Source: DASUSF01 sp036375275
GTDB taxonomy: Bacteria > Pseudomonadota > Alphaproteobacteria > Geminicoccales > Geminicoccaceae
Assembly (NCBI GenBank): GCA_036375275.1
Contig: DASUSF010000493.1
Span: 1 to 10,914 of the forward strand
DNA: 10,914 nt
Reading direction: 5' to 3'
The position numbers and the translations under genes were made by a program. Below the pieces are notes generated by a model that saw only the letters and a list, made by a program, of their open reading frames with translations, made no database searches and was not told where the DNA came from. Of this stretch, positions 1 through 5,578 are shown piece by piece; within the stretch, counting starts at the first letter, position 1; each line of letters begins with the position of its first letter.

Positions 1-1546
1 TGAACGGTACGCCGAGACTGACCTCCGCGAGCGCGATCTTCTGCTCGGGCAGTGCAAGGGCGAGGCGGTCGATCGCGAGCCGGCCGGTGCCGAACTCGGC
101 ACGCTCGCCAGCGAGTCCGAGGCGCACCTCGCCCCGGGTGACCTCGACCGGAGGCAGGGCCGACCCGGCGGGCGCGAGGGCGCCGCGCTCGATCCGGGCC
201 GGCAGATCGAGCCGCCAGACGAAGGCGTCGCGCGCGAGGTGGAGCCACCGCCCGGGCGGCAGCGCCAGGCGGGCGGTGGCGCGCACGCCCGGCTCGGGCA
301 GGACCACGTCCTCGACGAGCAGCGCGCCCGCCTCCGGGACCGCGAGCTCCAACGCCTCCGCGCCGAGCTCCAGCGCGAGCGGGAGGTCGAGGTCCAGCCG
401 CCCCACGCTCCCGCCCCCGATCCCGCCCGAGCCGTCGAGCGCGACCCGCCCCCGGAGCGTCGCCTGCCCGCTCGTGCCGCCGCCTTCGAGCGCGAGCCGG
501 GCGCGGCGGATGGTCGGCCCCGGGACGAGGCCGGTCGCTTCCAGCTCGAGGGCGACATCCCGGATGGCGACGGTCTCGAGGCCCGCGCGCTTCTGGATCG
601 TCGCGCCGAGATCGAGCCGGGCCGCGGGGCCGCCGGCATCCGCCTCGAGCCGGAGGTCGATCCGGCCCGCGAGCGCAGGCCCGGCGAGGTCGAGCGTGAC
701 CGTCGCCGGCGCCTCCGCCCGGCCGAGGACGAGCCGGACCGGCGGGCGCGCTCCGACCGCCGCGAGCAGCTCCGGGCGGTCGACCTGGTCCAGGACGAGC
801 CCGGATCCGGACGTGGCGACCGTCGCCGCTCCGCCCGCCGCCTCGAGGGTCAGCGGCCCGCTCAGTCGGCCGCGGCCGACGCCCGGGATCACCAGCCCGG
901 CGAGCTCGACCGCCCCGGTCCCCGCCGCCTCGAGGGTCGGCCAGCGGTCGGCGGCGAAGGGGTCCACCACGCCCGCCACGTCCAGGCGCCCGTCCATGGC
1001 GGCCCCGGCGAGCGTCCCGCCGATCCGCTCGAGCTCGACCCCGAAGGCGACCGGCCCCGCTCCTTCCAGCCGGGCCGTCGCCGCTCCCGACGCCTCGACC
1101 TCCCCGAGCGGCGTCCGAATCACCAGGACCATGTCCTCGAGCTCGATCCGCTCGGCGAGCAGCGGCGGCCCGATCCTGGTTCCTCCCTCGCCGTCGGGAA
1201 GGGCGAGACCCGGCAGCTCGACCGTCCCGTCCGCGCCGATCCGGACCTCGAGGCGGAGGTCCTGGACGACGAGGCTCGCGAGCCGCCCCCGGATCAGGTC
1301 GCCGAAGTCCCACGTGGCGCTGAGGCGGCCGATCGTCTGGCCCGGCGCGAGGCGCAGATCCTGCACCTCCGCCCCGCCGGTGCCGACGCCCACCCGCCCG
1401 ACCCGGCCCTCGTCCAGCCCCAGCCCGCGAAGCTGGGCGTGGATCAGCCGGGGACCGGCCCACGGGACGACGACCACCGCGCCGACGAGAAGGATGAGGA
1501 TCAGCACGGCGACCAGAACGAGCGAGCCGAGGAGCAGGCGGCGCAT
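1..1546 (-). CDS. YdbH/AsmA-like envelope protein, 3' end outside window
   Basis: Reading the minus strand from the ATG at 1546 gives 515 codons without a stop to the window edge, so the C-terminus is missing. The protein starts MRRLLLGSLVLVAVLILILL, a single N-terminal membrane anchor (about residues 2-28). A long, Cys-free, repetitive stretch follows, made of short beta-strand-like units rich in L, E, G, A and R (VQDLRLEVR, RIELEDMVLVI, GRLDVAGVVD). This pattern, with the anchor followed by 'LRLAPGQTIGRLSATWDFGDLIRGRLASLVVQDLRLEV', resembles the YdbH and AsmA/TamB-like beta-taco proteins, which in E. coli act in phospholipid transport between inner and outer membrane. A GTG directly before the ATG could also serve as start; GAGGA lies 12 nt upstream of the ATG. 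It is divergent from the lipid-binding SYLF gene. Codon choice (GC-rich third positions) supports this strand. The family call is by eye; generic AsmA-like is the alternative. Confidence 0.8.
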   Translation of the reverse strand, partial: MRRLLLGSLVLVAVLILILLVGAVVVVPWAGPRLIHAQLRGLGLDEGRVGRVGVGTGGAEVQDLRLAPGQTIGRLSATWDFGDLIRGRLASLVVQDLRLEVRIGADGTVELPGLALPDGEGGTRIGPPLLAERIELEDMVLVIRTPLGEVEASGAATARLEGAGPVAFGVELERIGGTLAGAAMDGRLDVAGVVDPFAADRWPTLEAAGTGAVELAGLVIPGVGRGRLSGPLTLEAAGGAATVATSGSGLVLDQVDRPELLAAVGARPPVRLVLGRAEAPATVTLDLAGPALAGRIDLRLEADAGGPAARLDLGATIQKRAGLETVAIRDVALELEATGLVPGPTIRRARLALEGGGTSGQATLRGRVALDGSGGIGGGSVGRLDLDLPLALELGAEALELAVPEAGALLVEDVVLPEPGVRATARLALPPGRWLHLARDAFVWRLDLPARIERGALAPAGSALPPVEVTRGEVRLGLAGERAEFGTGRLAIDRLALALPEQKIALAEVSLGVPF

Positions 1547-1580
1547 CACGGGCTCAGATCCTCAAGCGACAAACCCGATG

Positions 1581-1611
1581 CAAGCAATATGCTTGTATGG
1601 CAAAGATTTGC
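1581..1611. promoter_or_regulatory. Two adjacent dyads in a divergent AT-rich spacer
   Basis: An unusually AT-rich patch between the divergent YdbH-like and SYLF genes holds two perfect short inverted repeats: CAAGCA-ATA-TGCTTG (1581-1595) and GCAAA-GA-TTTGC (1600-1611). Both contain a GCAA/TTGC core. They lie just upstream of the putative -35 at 1621 and could be operators for a dimeric repressor or activator. No regulator is recognised; the function is inferred from position and symmetry only. Confidence 0.4.
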
Positions 1612-1620
1612 TTAACCATC

Positions 1621-1649
1621 TTGACAGCACACCACAAGAGCGCCTAGGG
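1621..1649 (+). promoter_or_regulatory. Putative sigma-70 promoter of the SYLF gene
   Basis: A perfect TTGACA (1621-1626, preceded by C) is followed after 17 bp by CTAGGG (1644-1649). Alphaproteobacterial housekeeping promoters typically keep CTTGAC at -35 and a looser CTA-starting -10, so this is a good match. Transcription would start near 1656 and leave a leader of about 70 nt before the ATG at 1724. A TTAACCAT sequence (1612-1619) directly precedes the -35 and matches a CtrA half-site. Confidence 0.55.
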
Positions 1650-1684
1650 TCCGCGCACGCTTCGGGTTACGGACTGGCCGGATC

Positions 1685-1703
1685 CGGGTCGCGAGACGAC
1701 CCG
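1685..1703 (+). other. Leader hairpin before the SYLF ribosome binding site
   Basis: CGGGTCG (1685-1691) and CGACCCG (1697-1703) are perfect inverted repeats with a 5-nt CGAGA loop. They lie in the inferred leader, 11 nt before the AGGGGA ribosome binding site (1715-1720). The hairpin could tune translation or mRNA stability; it is too early for a terminator of the gene it precedes and has no T run. Confidence 0.35.
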
Positions 1704-1723
1704 AGCCGGCCCGCAGGGGAAAC

Positions 1724-2428
1724 ATGCCGATGATCGTGACCGCGCGTCGCTTGCTGATCGGGGTCGCGCTGCTGCTCACGGCGCTGGGGACGGGGACCGC
1801 CAGCGCCGAGACCACCGGTCAGCAGCGGGTGGTCGAGCGCGCCCGGCTGGCGCTGGATTCCTTCCTCGACGATCCCAACTTCGCGGACATGCGGGTCTAC
1901 GTCCAGAACGCCTACGCGGTTCTGATCGTGCCGGAAATGCTCAAGGCCGGGTTCTTCTTCGGGGGCGAGCACGGGGTCGGCGTGCTCCTGGTGCGCAACC
2001 CGCAGACCGGGACCTGGGGCCACCCGGCGTTCTACGACCTGTTCGGCGGCAGCTTCGGCCTGCAGTTCGGCGGGCAGAGCTCGGACGTGGTGTTCACGAT
2101 CATGAACGAGGGCGCCGTCGGGCAGCTGGTCGAGTCCAAGGTCAAGATGAAGTTCGAGGCCGATGCCGGGCTCGCGGTCGGCCGGGTCGGCGCCTCCGTC
2201 GGGGCCGGCACCACCACCCACTTCGGCGAGGATCTCTACGTCTTCGCCAAGAGCAAGGGCCTGTACGGCGGCGTCGCCCTCGACAGCACCGTGATCGTCC
2301 CCAAGCACGACTGGAACCAGGCGTACTACGGTCGCGAGGTCGATCCGGCGACCGTGGTCCGCGCGCCGGGGCAGCAGGTCGCGAGCGCCGGGATCGACGC
2401 CCTGCACGCGAGCCTCACCCGCTTCTAG
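1724..2428 (+). CDS. Secreted SYLF-domain (Ysc84-type) lipid-binding protein
   Basis: This 234-aa protein has a clear Sec signal peptide (basic RR at 8-9, hydrophobic core 10-22, cleavage after ASA at 26-28), so the mature part is periplasmic or envelope-associated. The rest matches the SYLF/Ysc84 fold: an N-terminal helical part with 'YAVLIVPEMLKAGFFFGGEHGVGVLL' (about 64-89) and a C-terminal part with 'DVVFTIMNEGAVGQLVESKVKMKFEADAGLAVGRVGASVGAG' and 'SKGLYGGVALDSTVI'. SYLF domains bind phosphoinositides and other lipids in eukaryotes; in bacteria they are mostly exported proteins of unclear role. AGGGGA is 3 nt from the first ATG and 9 nt from a second in-frame ATG at 1730, so translation may start at 1730 without affecting the signal peptide. 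Divergence from a YdbH-like protein suggests a shared envelope-lipid theme (inference). Confidence 0.9.
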   Translation: MPMIVTARRLLIGVALLLTALGTGTASAETTGQQRVVERARLALDSFLDDPNFADMRVYVQNAYAVLIVPEMLKAGFFFGGEHGVGVLLVRNPQTGTWGHPAFYDLFGGSFGLQFGGQSSDVVFTIMNEGAVGQLVESKVKMKFEADAGLAVGRVGASVGAGTTTHFGEDLYVFAKSKGLYGGVALDSTVIVPKHDWNQAYYGREVDPATVVRAPGQQVASAGIDALHASLTRF

Positions 2429-2430
2429 AC

Positions 2431-2450
2431 CGGAACCGGCGTTCCGTTCC
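2431..2450 (+). terminator. Weak hairpin after the SYLF gene
   Basis: Two bases after the stop codon CGGAAC (2431-2436) and GTTCCG (2441-2446) form a 6-bp stem with a CGGC loop, followed by TTCCTTC rather than a true T run. It is a possible but weak intrinsic terminator. Confidence 0.3.
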
Positions 2451-2504
2451 TTCGCCGAGTACAGCAGGCCGATCAGGGGCGGCTCGTCCCCGGGTCGCGC
2501 GCCG

Positions 2505-2756
2505 ATGGACGAACTCCTCCTCCTCCTCGTCACCGGCGCGATTGCCGGCTGGGCCGCGGGCCGCATCATGCGGGGCCGCGGCTTCGGCGTCGTGGTCAAC
2601 ATCCTGCTCGGCATCGCGGGCGGCCTGCTCGGCGGCAGCCTCGCCGCGATCGCCGGGATCGAAAGCAAAGGCTGGCTCACGGACGTCGTGATCGCGATGA
2701 CCGGCGCCGTGCTGCTCCTCGCGGCGGTCGACCTGATCCGGCGCGTCGCCCGCTGA
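2505..2756 (+). CDS. GlsB/YeaQ/YmgE family small membrane protein
   Basis: An 83-aa, three-helix inner-membrane protein. It has the family layout: helix 1 (about 3-19) with GAIAGWAAGRIMRG, the short loop GRGFG, helix 2 'VVVNILLGIAGGLLGGSLAAIAG' (about 29-51), and helix 3 'TDVVIAMTGAVLLLAAVDLI' (about 59-78) ending in basic RRVAR. Glycine-rich helices with the GRGFG loop are the hallmark of the transglycosylase-associated/GlsB family, linked in other bacteria to general, osmotic and acid stress; its biochemical function is unknown. Length is normal for the family. No convincing Shine-Dalgarno sequence precedes the ATG. It lies 76 bp after the SYLF gene in the same orientation and could be co-transcribed by read-through of the weak hairpin between them. 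Confidence 0.88.
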   Translation: MDELLLLLVTGAIAGWAAGRIMRGRGFGVVVNILLGIAGGLLGGSLAAIAGIESKGWLTDVVIAMTGAVLLLAAVDLIRRVAR

Positions 2757-2838
2757 GCGGCCGGACGGCAGCCGTTCTCCGCCGCAGCCGCCCGTGCTAC
2801 ATCGCTCGACGGACGCCAACCGGCGAGAGGCGGTGGAG

Positions 2839-3831
2839 ATGCGCGCGGTCTGGTACGAGGAGAACGGCGCGGCCGAGGACGTGCTGCAGGTCGGCGACCT
2901 GCCGACGCCGCAGCCGGGGCCGGGCGAGGTCCGGGTCCGGCTCGTGGTCTCGGGCATCAACCCGATCGACCTCAAGCGGCGCCGCGGCGCCCGTGGCCAG
3001 ATGGTCGAGCGGCGGACGGTGCCGCATTTCGACGGCGCGGGCCGGATCGACGCGGTCGGGGCGGGCGTGCCGGAGAGCCGGATCGGCGAGCGGGTCTGGG
3101 TCTACGAGGCGCAGTGGCAGCGCGACCACGGCAGCGCCGCAGAGGCGACCGTGCTGCCGGCGGCGCGGGCCGTGCCGCTGCCCGCGTCCGCGAGCTACGC
3201 CGACGGCGCGTGCCTCGGGATCCCGGCGCTCACCGCCTACGGCGCGGTCTTCGCGGACGGGCCGGTGCAGGGCCAGACGGTGCTGGTCACCGGCGGCGCC
3301 GGCGCGGTCGGCGCCTATGCCATCCAGTTCGCCAAGCTGGGCGGCGCGCGCGTGGTCGCCACCGTCAGCGGCGACGCCAAGGCGGAGGTCGCCGCCGACG
3401 CCGGCGCCGACTACGTCCTCAACTACCGCGCCGAGGACGTGGTCGGCCGGGTCCTCGACCTGCCGGGCGGCGGCGGCGCCGACCGGATCGTCGACGTCGA
3501 GTTCGGCGGCAACCTCGCCCAGAGCATCAAGATCCTGAAGCCGAACGGGGTGCTCGCCGCGTACGCCTCGGATGCGGTCCTCGAGCCCAAGGTCCCGTTC
3601 TACCAGCTCGCGTACCGGAACGCCGCGGTCCGCTTCATCCTGGTGTTCATGCTGCCGGAGGGGCTCAAGGCGCGCGGCGTGGCCGACATCACCGGATGGC
3701 TGGAGCGCGGCGAGCTGCGCCATACGATCGCGCGCCGCTTCCCGCTTCGGGCGACCGCCGACGCGCATGCGTTCATGGAGCGCGGCGTGATCGGCAACGT
3801 CCTGATCGACGTGGCGCCGGACGACCGCTGA
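2839..3831 (+). CDS. Zinc-independent NAD(P)H:quinone oxidoreductase (MDR, zeta-crystallin-like)
   Basis: A 330-aa medium-chain dehydrogenase/reductase of the quinone oxidoreductase (zeta-crystallin) branch, expected to be cytosolic and to use NADPH to reduce quinones or activated enones. The N-terminal GroES-like domain runs to about residue 120 and includes 'PGPGEVRVRLVVSGINPIDLKRRRG' (26-50) and 'VPHFDGAGRIDAVGAGV' (61-77). The nucleotide-binding Rossmann motif is 'VLVTGGAGAVGAYAIQFAKLGGARVVATVS' (148-177), with the A-x-x-G-x-x-A type glycine pattern of quinone reductases. 'GADYVLNYR' (189-197) and 'DVEFGGNL' (219-226) follow. The catalytic and structural Cys clusters of zinc alcohol dehydrogenases are absent. 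The chosen start (ATG, AGAGG 8 nt upstream) matches where the family begins (MRAVWYE); a longer frame from 2794 adds 15 atypical residues. It stands alone, ending 12 bp from a convergent gene. Confidence 0.9.
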   Translation: MRAVWYEENGAAEDVLQVGDLPTPQPGPGEVRVRLVVSGINPIDLKRRRGARGQMVERRTVPHFDGAGRIDAVGAGVPESRIGERVWVYEAQWQRDHGSAAEATVLPAARAVPLPASASYADGACLGIPALTAYGAVFADGPVQGQTVLVTGGAGAVGAYAIQFAKLGGARVVATVSGDAKAEVAADAGADYVLNYRAEDVVGRVLDLPGGGGADRIVDVEFGGNLAQSIKILKPNGVLAAYASDAVLEPKVPFYQLAYRNAAVRFILVFMLPEGLKARGVADITGWLERGELRHTIARRFPLRATADAHAFMERGVIGNVLIDVAPDDR

Positions 3832-3843
3832 GCGCCGCCGCGA

Positions 3844-4317
3844 CTATTGCCCGAGGTCGGTCGGGCGCTCGATCCGGTCGAGCGCGCGCTCGAGCCCGGG
3901 ACTCGCCGGCGCGTTCGGTCGGAGCGTCTTGAACGCGTCGAGGGCCGCCCGGGCGCGGGCCCGGTCGGTGACGTCTCGCGGGTCCGCCGGCGCCGACCGG
4001 CCGCGGGGCTCCGCCAGCAGGTCGCGCGGCGCGGCACGCGGGTCCGGCCCGAGGGGCGCCGTGGCGGACCGGCTCTGCAGCCGGTCGAGATCCCGCTCGA
4101 GGTCCCGCTCCAGCGCATCGACCGCGGGGCGGGGCAGCGGACGGAGCGGCGCGTAGACCTGGCTCGGCCCGAGCGGGTTGCGGATGTTGCCGCGCAGCGG
4201 GGTGATGTCGCCCGGCGCGATCACCACGGTCGGTCCCGTGAACCCGTCCGCGGCGCGGGCCGCTCCCGGGAGGATCGCGGTGAGCACGATCAGCATCAGG
4301 GCTGGCACGATGGGCAT
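3844..4317 (-). CDS. Secreted Pro/Arg-rich hypothetical protein
   Basis: A 157-aa protein with a textbook signal peptide (MPIVPALMLIVLTAILPGAARA, cleavage after ARA at 20-22). The start is fixed by a strong GAGGAGG 6 nt upstream of the ATG. The mature part begins 'ADGFTGPTVVIAPGDITPLRGNIRNPLGPSQVYAPLRPLPRP', which looks conserved, then a charged helical heptad-like stretch 'VDALERDLERDLDRLQSR' (66-83), a Pro/Ala/Arg-rich linker and a C-terminal helix 'RARAALDAFKTLRP' (121-134). No cysteines and no known domain are recognised. It is likely periplasmic; a scaffold or small envelope-associated role would be speculation. It is divergent from the membrane peptide at 4410, sharing a 92-bp intergenic region, and convergent with the quinone oxidoreductase. 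Confidence 0.75.
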   Translation of the reverse strand: MPIVPALMLIVLTAILPGAARAADGFTGPTVVIAPGDITPLRGNIRNPLGPSQVYAPLRPLPRPAVDALERDLERDLDRLQSRSATAPLGPDPRAAPRDLLAEPRGRSAPADPRDVTDRARARAALDAFKTLRPNAPASPGLERALDRIERPTDLGQ

Positions 4318-4333
4318 CGGCGCCTCCTCTCCC

Positions 4334-4364
4334 TTGACAGGTGGGGTCGGCGGGTGCGCTAGGG
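4334..4364 (+). promoter_or_regulatory. Possible promoter for the 4410 membrane peptide
   Basis: TTGACA (4334-4339) is followed by a GCTAGGG element (4358-4364). The spacer to CTAGGG is 19 bp, longer than ideal, so this is a weaker version of the TTGACA/CTAGGG promoter seen at 1621. It lies directly behind the ribosome binding site of the divergent 3844-4317 gene. Confidence 0.35.
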
Positions 4365-4409
4365 AACCGGGACGACCACGGTCGGCGAACGAGGACGAGG
4401 AGAGTGCGG

Positions 4410-4631
4410 ATGCCCTTCTGGCAACGGCTGCTGATCACCGTCGCGGCGATGCTCGCGGCCAGCTTCGTGCTCGGCCTGATCTGGGCTCAGCTGACCGGCT
4501 ACGACCTGCCGAGCTACATCGCCGGCGCGGTCGGCGGCCTTGCCGCGCTCCCGACCTGGGAGTTCCTGCGGCGGGTCCGGCCGCGCGACGAAGGGCCGGC
4601 GCCGCGGCAGGATGGCCACACCCCCAGGTGA
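4410..4631 (+). CDS. Small two-helix membrane protein, unknown function
   Basis: A 73-aa protein with two predicted membrane helices: 'LLITVAAMLAASFVLGLIWAQL' (7-28) and 'YIAGAVGGLAALPTWEFL' (36-53), joined by a short polar loop (TGYDLPS). A charged, Pro- and Arg-rich C-terminal tail follows (RRVRPRDEGPAPRQDGHTPR) and should face the cytoplasm. The start is decided by GAGGAG with 7-nt spacing before the ATG at 4410; the longer reading frame from 4341 has no such site. Codon use is typical of the neighbourhood. I do not recognise a family. It may be expressed with the following Cys-rich gene, although an FNR-like box lies between them. Confidence 0.72.
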   Translation: MPFWQRLLITVAAMLAASFVLGLIWAQLTGYDLPSYIAGAVGGLAALPTWEFLRRVRPRDEGPAPRQDGHTPR

Positions 4632-4650
4632 AACCGACGCGGGCACTCTT

Positions 4651-4664
4651 TTGACCTGGATCAA
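4651..4664 (+). promoter_or_regulatory. FNR/FixK-type box (anaerobox)
   Basis: TTGAC-CTGG-ATCAA differs from the FNR/FixK consensus TTGAT-N4-ATCAA at one position, and this T-to-C change is tolerated in alphaproteobacterial sites. Its centre (4657.5) is 68 bp before the GTG of the 4726 gene. A class II start (-41.5) would fall near 4699. The -10 there (around 4687-4692) is poor, and a better CTAGAA at 4680-4685 would put the box near -34.5, so activation versus repression is unclear. The box implies control by oxygen or another CRP/FNR-family signal. Confidence 0.5.
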
Positions 4665-4725
4665 CGAGACGCGGGCGGTCTAGAAGGCACCTTCCGTCAC
4701 ACAGTCGTCATCTGGGAGACCAACC

Positions 4726-4947
4726 GTGCTGACGCCCTGCCAGTCCCTTCTCGAGGAAGCGCGGGATCTGCTGGAGCACGGCCTGTTCGGCGACGGGGTG
4801 GACGGTCTCGTCCGGCTGCGCCGCTGCGCGCACAAGGGCATCTGCCGCGAGTGGTGTGACTGCCGGGCGCAGATCGATCTCGCCTGGACCGGCCGGACCG
4901 CTGGAGGGCTCGCGGAGATACCGCCCGGTCGGGTCGCTCGACACTAG
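4726..4947 (+). CDS. Small Cys-rich hypothetical protein
   Basis: A 73-aa cytosolic protein starting at GTG, supported by GGGAG with 7-nt spacing (4714-4718). The N-terminal half is an amphipathic helix 'CQSLLEEARDLLEHGLFGDGVDGLVRLRR' (5-33). The middle holds a cysteine cluster 'CAHKGICREWCDC' (34-46: C34, C40, C44, C46, plus H36), which could bind a metal or be redox-active. The C-terminal 20 residues look less constrained, with less typical codons, so they may be weakly conserved. I recognise no family. An FNR/FixK-like box lies upstream, so low-oxygen control is a reasonable inference, and a hairpin overlaps the stop. A competing minus-strand frame across this region (4708-5121) has no good ribosome binding site and a composition typical of antisense frames. 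Confidence 0.55.
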   Translation: MLTPCQSLLEEARDLLEHGLFGDGVDGLVRLRRCAHKGICREWCDCRAQIDLAWTGRTAGGLAEIPPGRVARH

Positions 4948-4961
4948 CGAATATTTTCGCT
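4946..4961. terminator. Stop-codon hairpin after the Cys-rich gene
   Basis: AGCGAA-TATT-TTCGCT is a 6-bp perfect stem with a 4-nt loop. It begins inside the TAG stop codon (4945-4947) and is followed by GTATTG. It may be a weak terminator, or, since it is a locally AT-rich dyad, part of the regulatory stretch that follows. Confidence 0.35.
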
Positions 4962-5021
4962 GTATTGTCGATCCGGGCACGGGCCGCTGGCCAGGGCCGT
5001 CGCCGCACAATCCTCGACGAC

Positions 5022-5030
5022 TTATCCCCA
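5022..5030 (+). promoter_or_regulatory. Near-consensus DnaA box
   Basis: TTATCCCCA differs from TTATCCACA by one base. On its own it would be weak evidence; it counts because two perfect boxes lie about 130 bp downstream. Confidence 0.35.
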
Positions 5031-5156
5031 GTCGATGTATGGTGAGCCTTTGTCGGCGGCTCATCGGCGTCTGCCGCGTGGATGGCGAAGCCGGGTTCCG
5101 CCGGCCGGGGACTGGCCGCAACCGTTGCGATGCAGGGTGATGGCCGGGTCGGCCGG

Positions 5157-5177
5157 TTATTCACATGCTGTGCATAA
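5157..5177. promoter_or_regulatory. Two inverted perfect DnaA boxes
   Basis: TTATTCACA (5157-5165, plus) and TTATGCACA (5169-5177 read on the minus strand) both fit TTATNCACA exactly. They face each other across a 3-bp TGC. By composition, one such match is expected only about once per several hundred kb of this GC-rich DNA, so two within 21 bp are unlikely by chance. They could bind DnaA, as part of a replication origin, a titration site or a DnaA-controlled promoter. The dyad could instead be an operator for another dimeric regulator. Confidence 0.5.
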
Positions 5178-5183
5178 GCATGT
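5163..5183. repeat. Inverted repeat nested with the DnaA boxes
   Basis: ACATGCT (5163-5169) and AGCATGT (5177-5183) are perfect 7-bp arms around a 7-nt spacer. This second dyad is offset 6 bp from the centre of the DnaA-box pair, so the two symmetries overlap. It could be a separate regulator site; upstream distance to the ATG at 5267 (about 85 bp) fits an operator. Confidence 0.45.
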
Positions 5184-5266
5184 CGATCACGGCGATCGTT
5201 AACCTCATCGCAAGCTCGCGGGCGCAAAGCCTCGTCGGGGTCCACCCGTTTGTGGGAGTCGTTGCC

Positions 5267-5578
5267 ATGGCCGTCGTGCCGCGCCTGGAGATCAGCTTCG
5301 TCCGCGGGACCGGTCCCGATCTCGGCCACGGGATCGCGATCGTGATGCGGACCATGCCCGTGAGCGTGCCGCCCCACCTGCTGGGGCCCGCGCTCTTCGC
5401 CAGCTGGTTCGGACTGGCGCCGTTCTTCGCCTGGCAGGCGGCGCTCGGCGTCTGGATGCGGCCGCCGGCGCAGGACCCGGCGCAGGTCCCGGGGGTGGCG
5501 CCGCGACCGCCGGCGCCGGACGCGGACGACCCGCTGCCGGACAACGTGCTCCGCCTGCCGAGCCGCCGGCCCGACTGA
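5267..5578 (+). CDS. Hypothetical single-span membrane protein
   Basis: A 103-aa protein. The start at 5267 is chosen because GGGAG lies 8 nt upstream; the frame is open back to 5165, but that part covers the DnaA-box region. The N-terminus 'MAVVPRLEISFVRGTGPDLGHGIAIVMRTMP' is polar. It is followed by a hydrophobic, aromatic segment 'LLGPALFASWFGLAPFFAWQAALGVW' (38-63), long enough for one membrane pass or a re-entrant hairpin, and a Pro-rich acidic tail ending LRLPSRRPD. No family is recognised. Its stop codon abuts a 10-bp stem hairpin, and the AI-2E transporter converges on it with only 13 bp between the coding regions. Confidence 0.65.
   Translation: MAVVPRLEISFVRGTGPDLGHGIAIVMRTMPVSVPPHLLGPALFASWFGLAPFFAWQAALGVWMRPPAQDPAQVPGVAPRPPAPDADDPLPDNVLRLPSRRPD

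Larger units (their letters stand above)
4948..5266. other. 319-bp gene-free stretch with DnaA boxes
   Basis: I see no convincing gene here: the open frames lack ribosome binding sites, and one on the plus strand (4856-5140) only overlaps the Cys-rich gene out of frame. The stretch holds an AT-rich dyad at its left end, a near DnaA box at 5022-5030, two perfect inverted DnaA boxes at 5157-5177, a nested dyad at 5163-5183, GATC sites near 5184 and 5194, and one GANTC site at 5256-5260. It then leads into the ribosome binding site of the 5267 gene. The density of AT-rich DnaA-box sequences in such a GC-rich region is striking. Confidence 0.6.

Noticed and set aside
87..1733. Long plus-strand frames (548 and 458 codons)
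   Set aside because: They are antisense to the minus-strand YdbH-like gene. Their products are Arg/Pro/Ser- or Arg/Asp/Glu-rich with no domain or ribosome binding site, typical of shadows in GC-rich DNA.
1667..2680. 337-codon minus-strand frame
   Set aside because: It is antisense to the well-supported SYLF and GlsB-like genes and has low-complexity composition.
2797..3768. 323-codon minus-strand frame
   Set aside because: It is a full antisense shadow of the quinone oxidoreductase, rich in Arg, Asp and Val.
4697..5377. Minus-strand frames over the DnaA-box region
   Set aside because: No ribosome binding site or recognisable domain; they cross the AT-rich regulatory stretch and two plus-strand genes.
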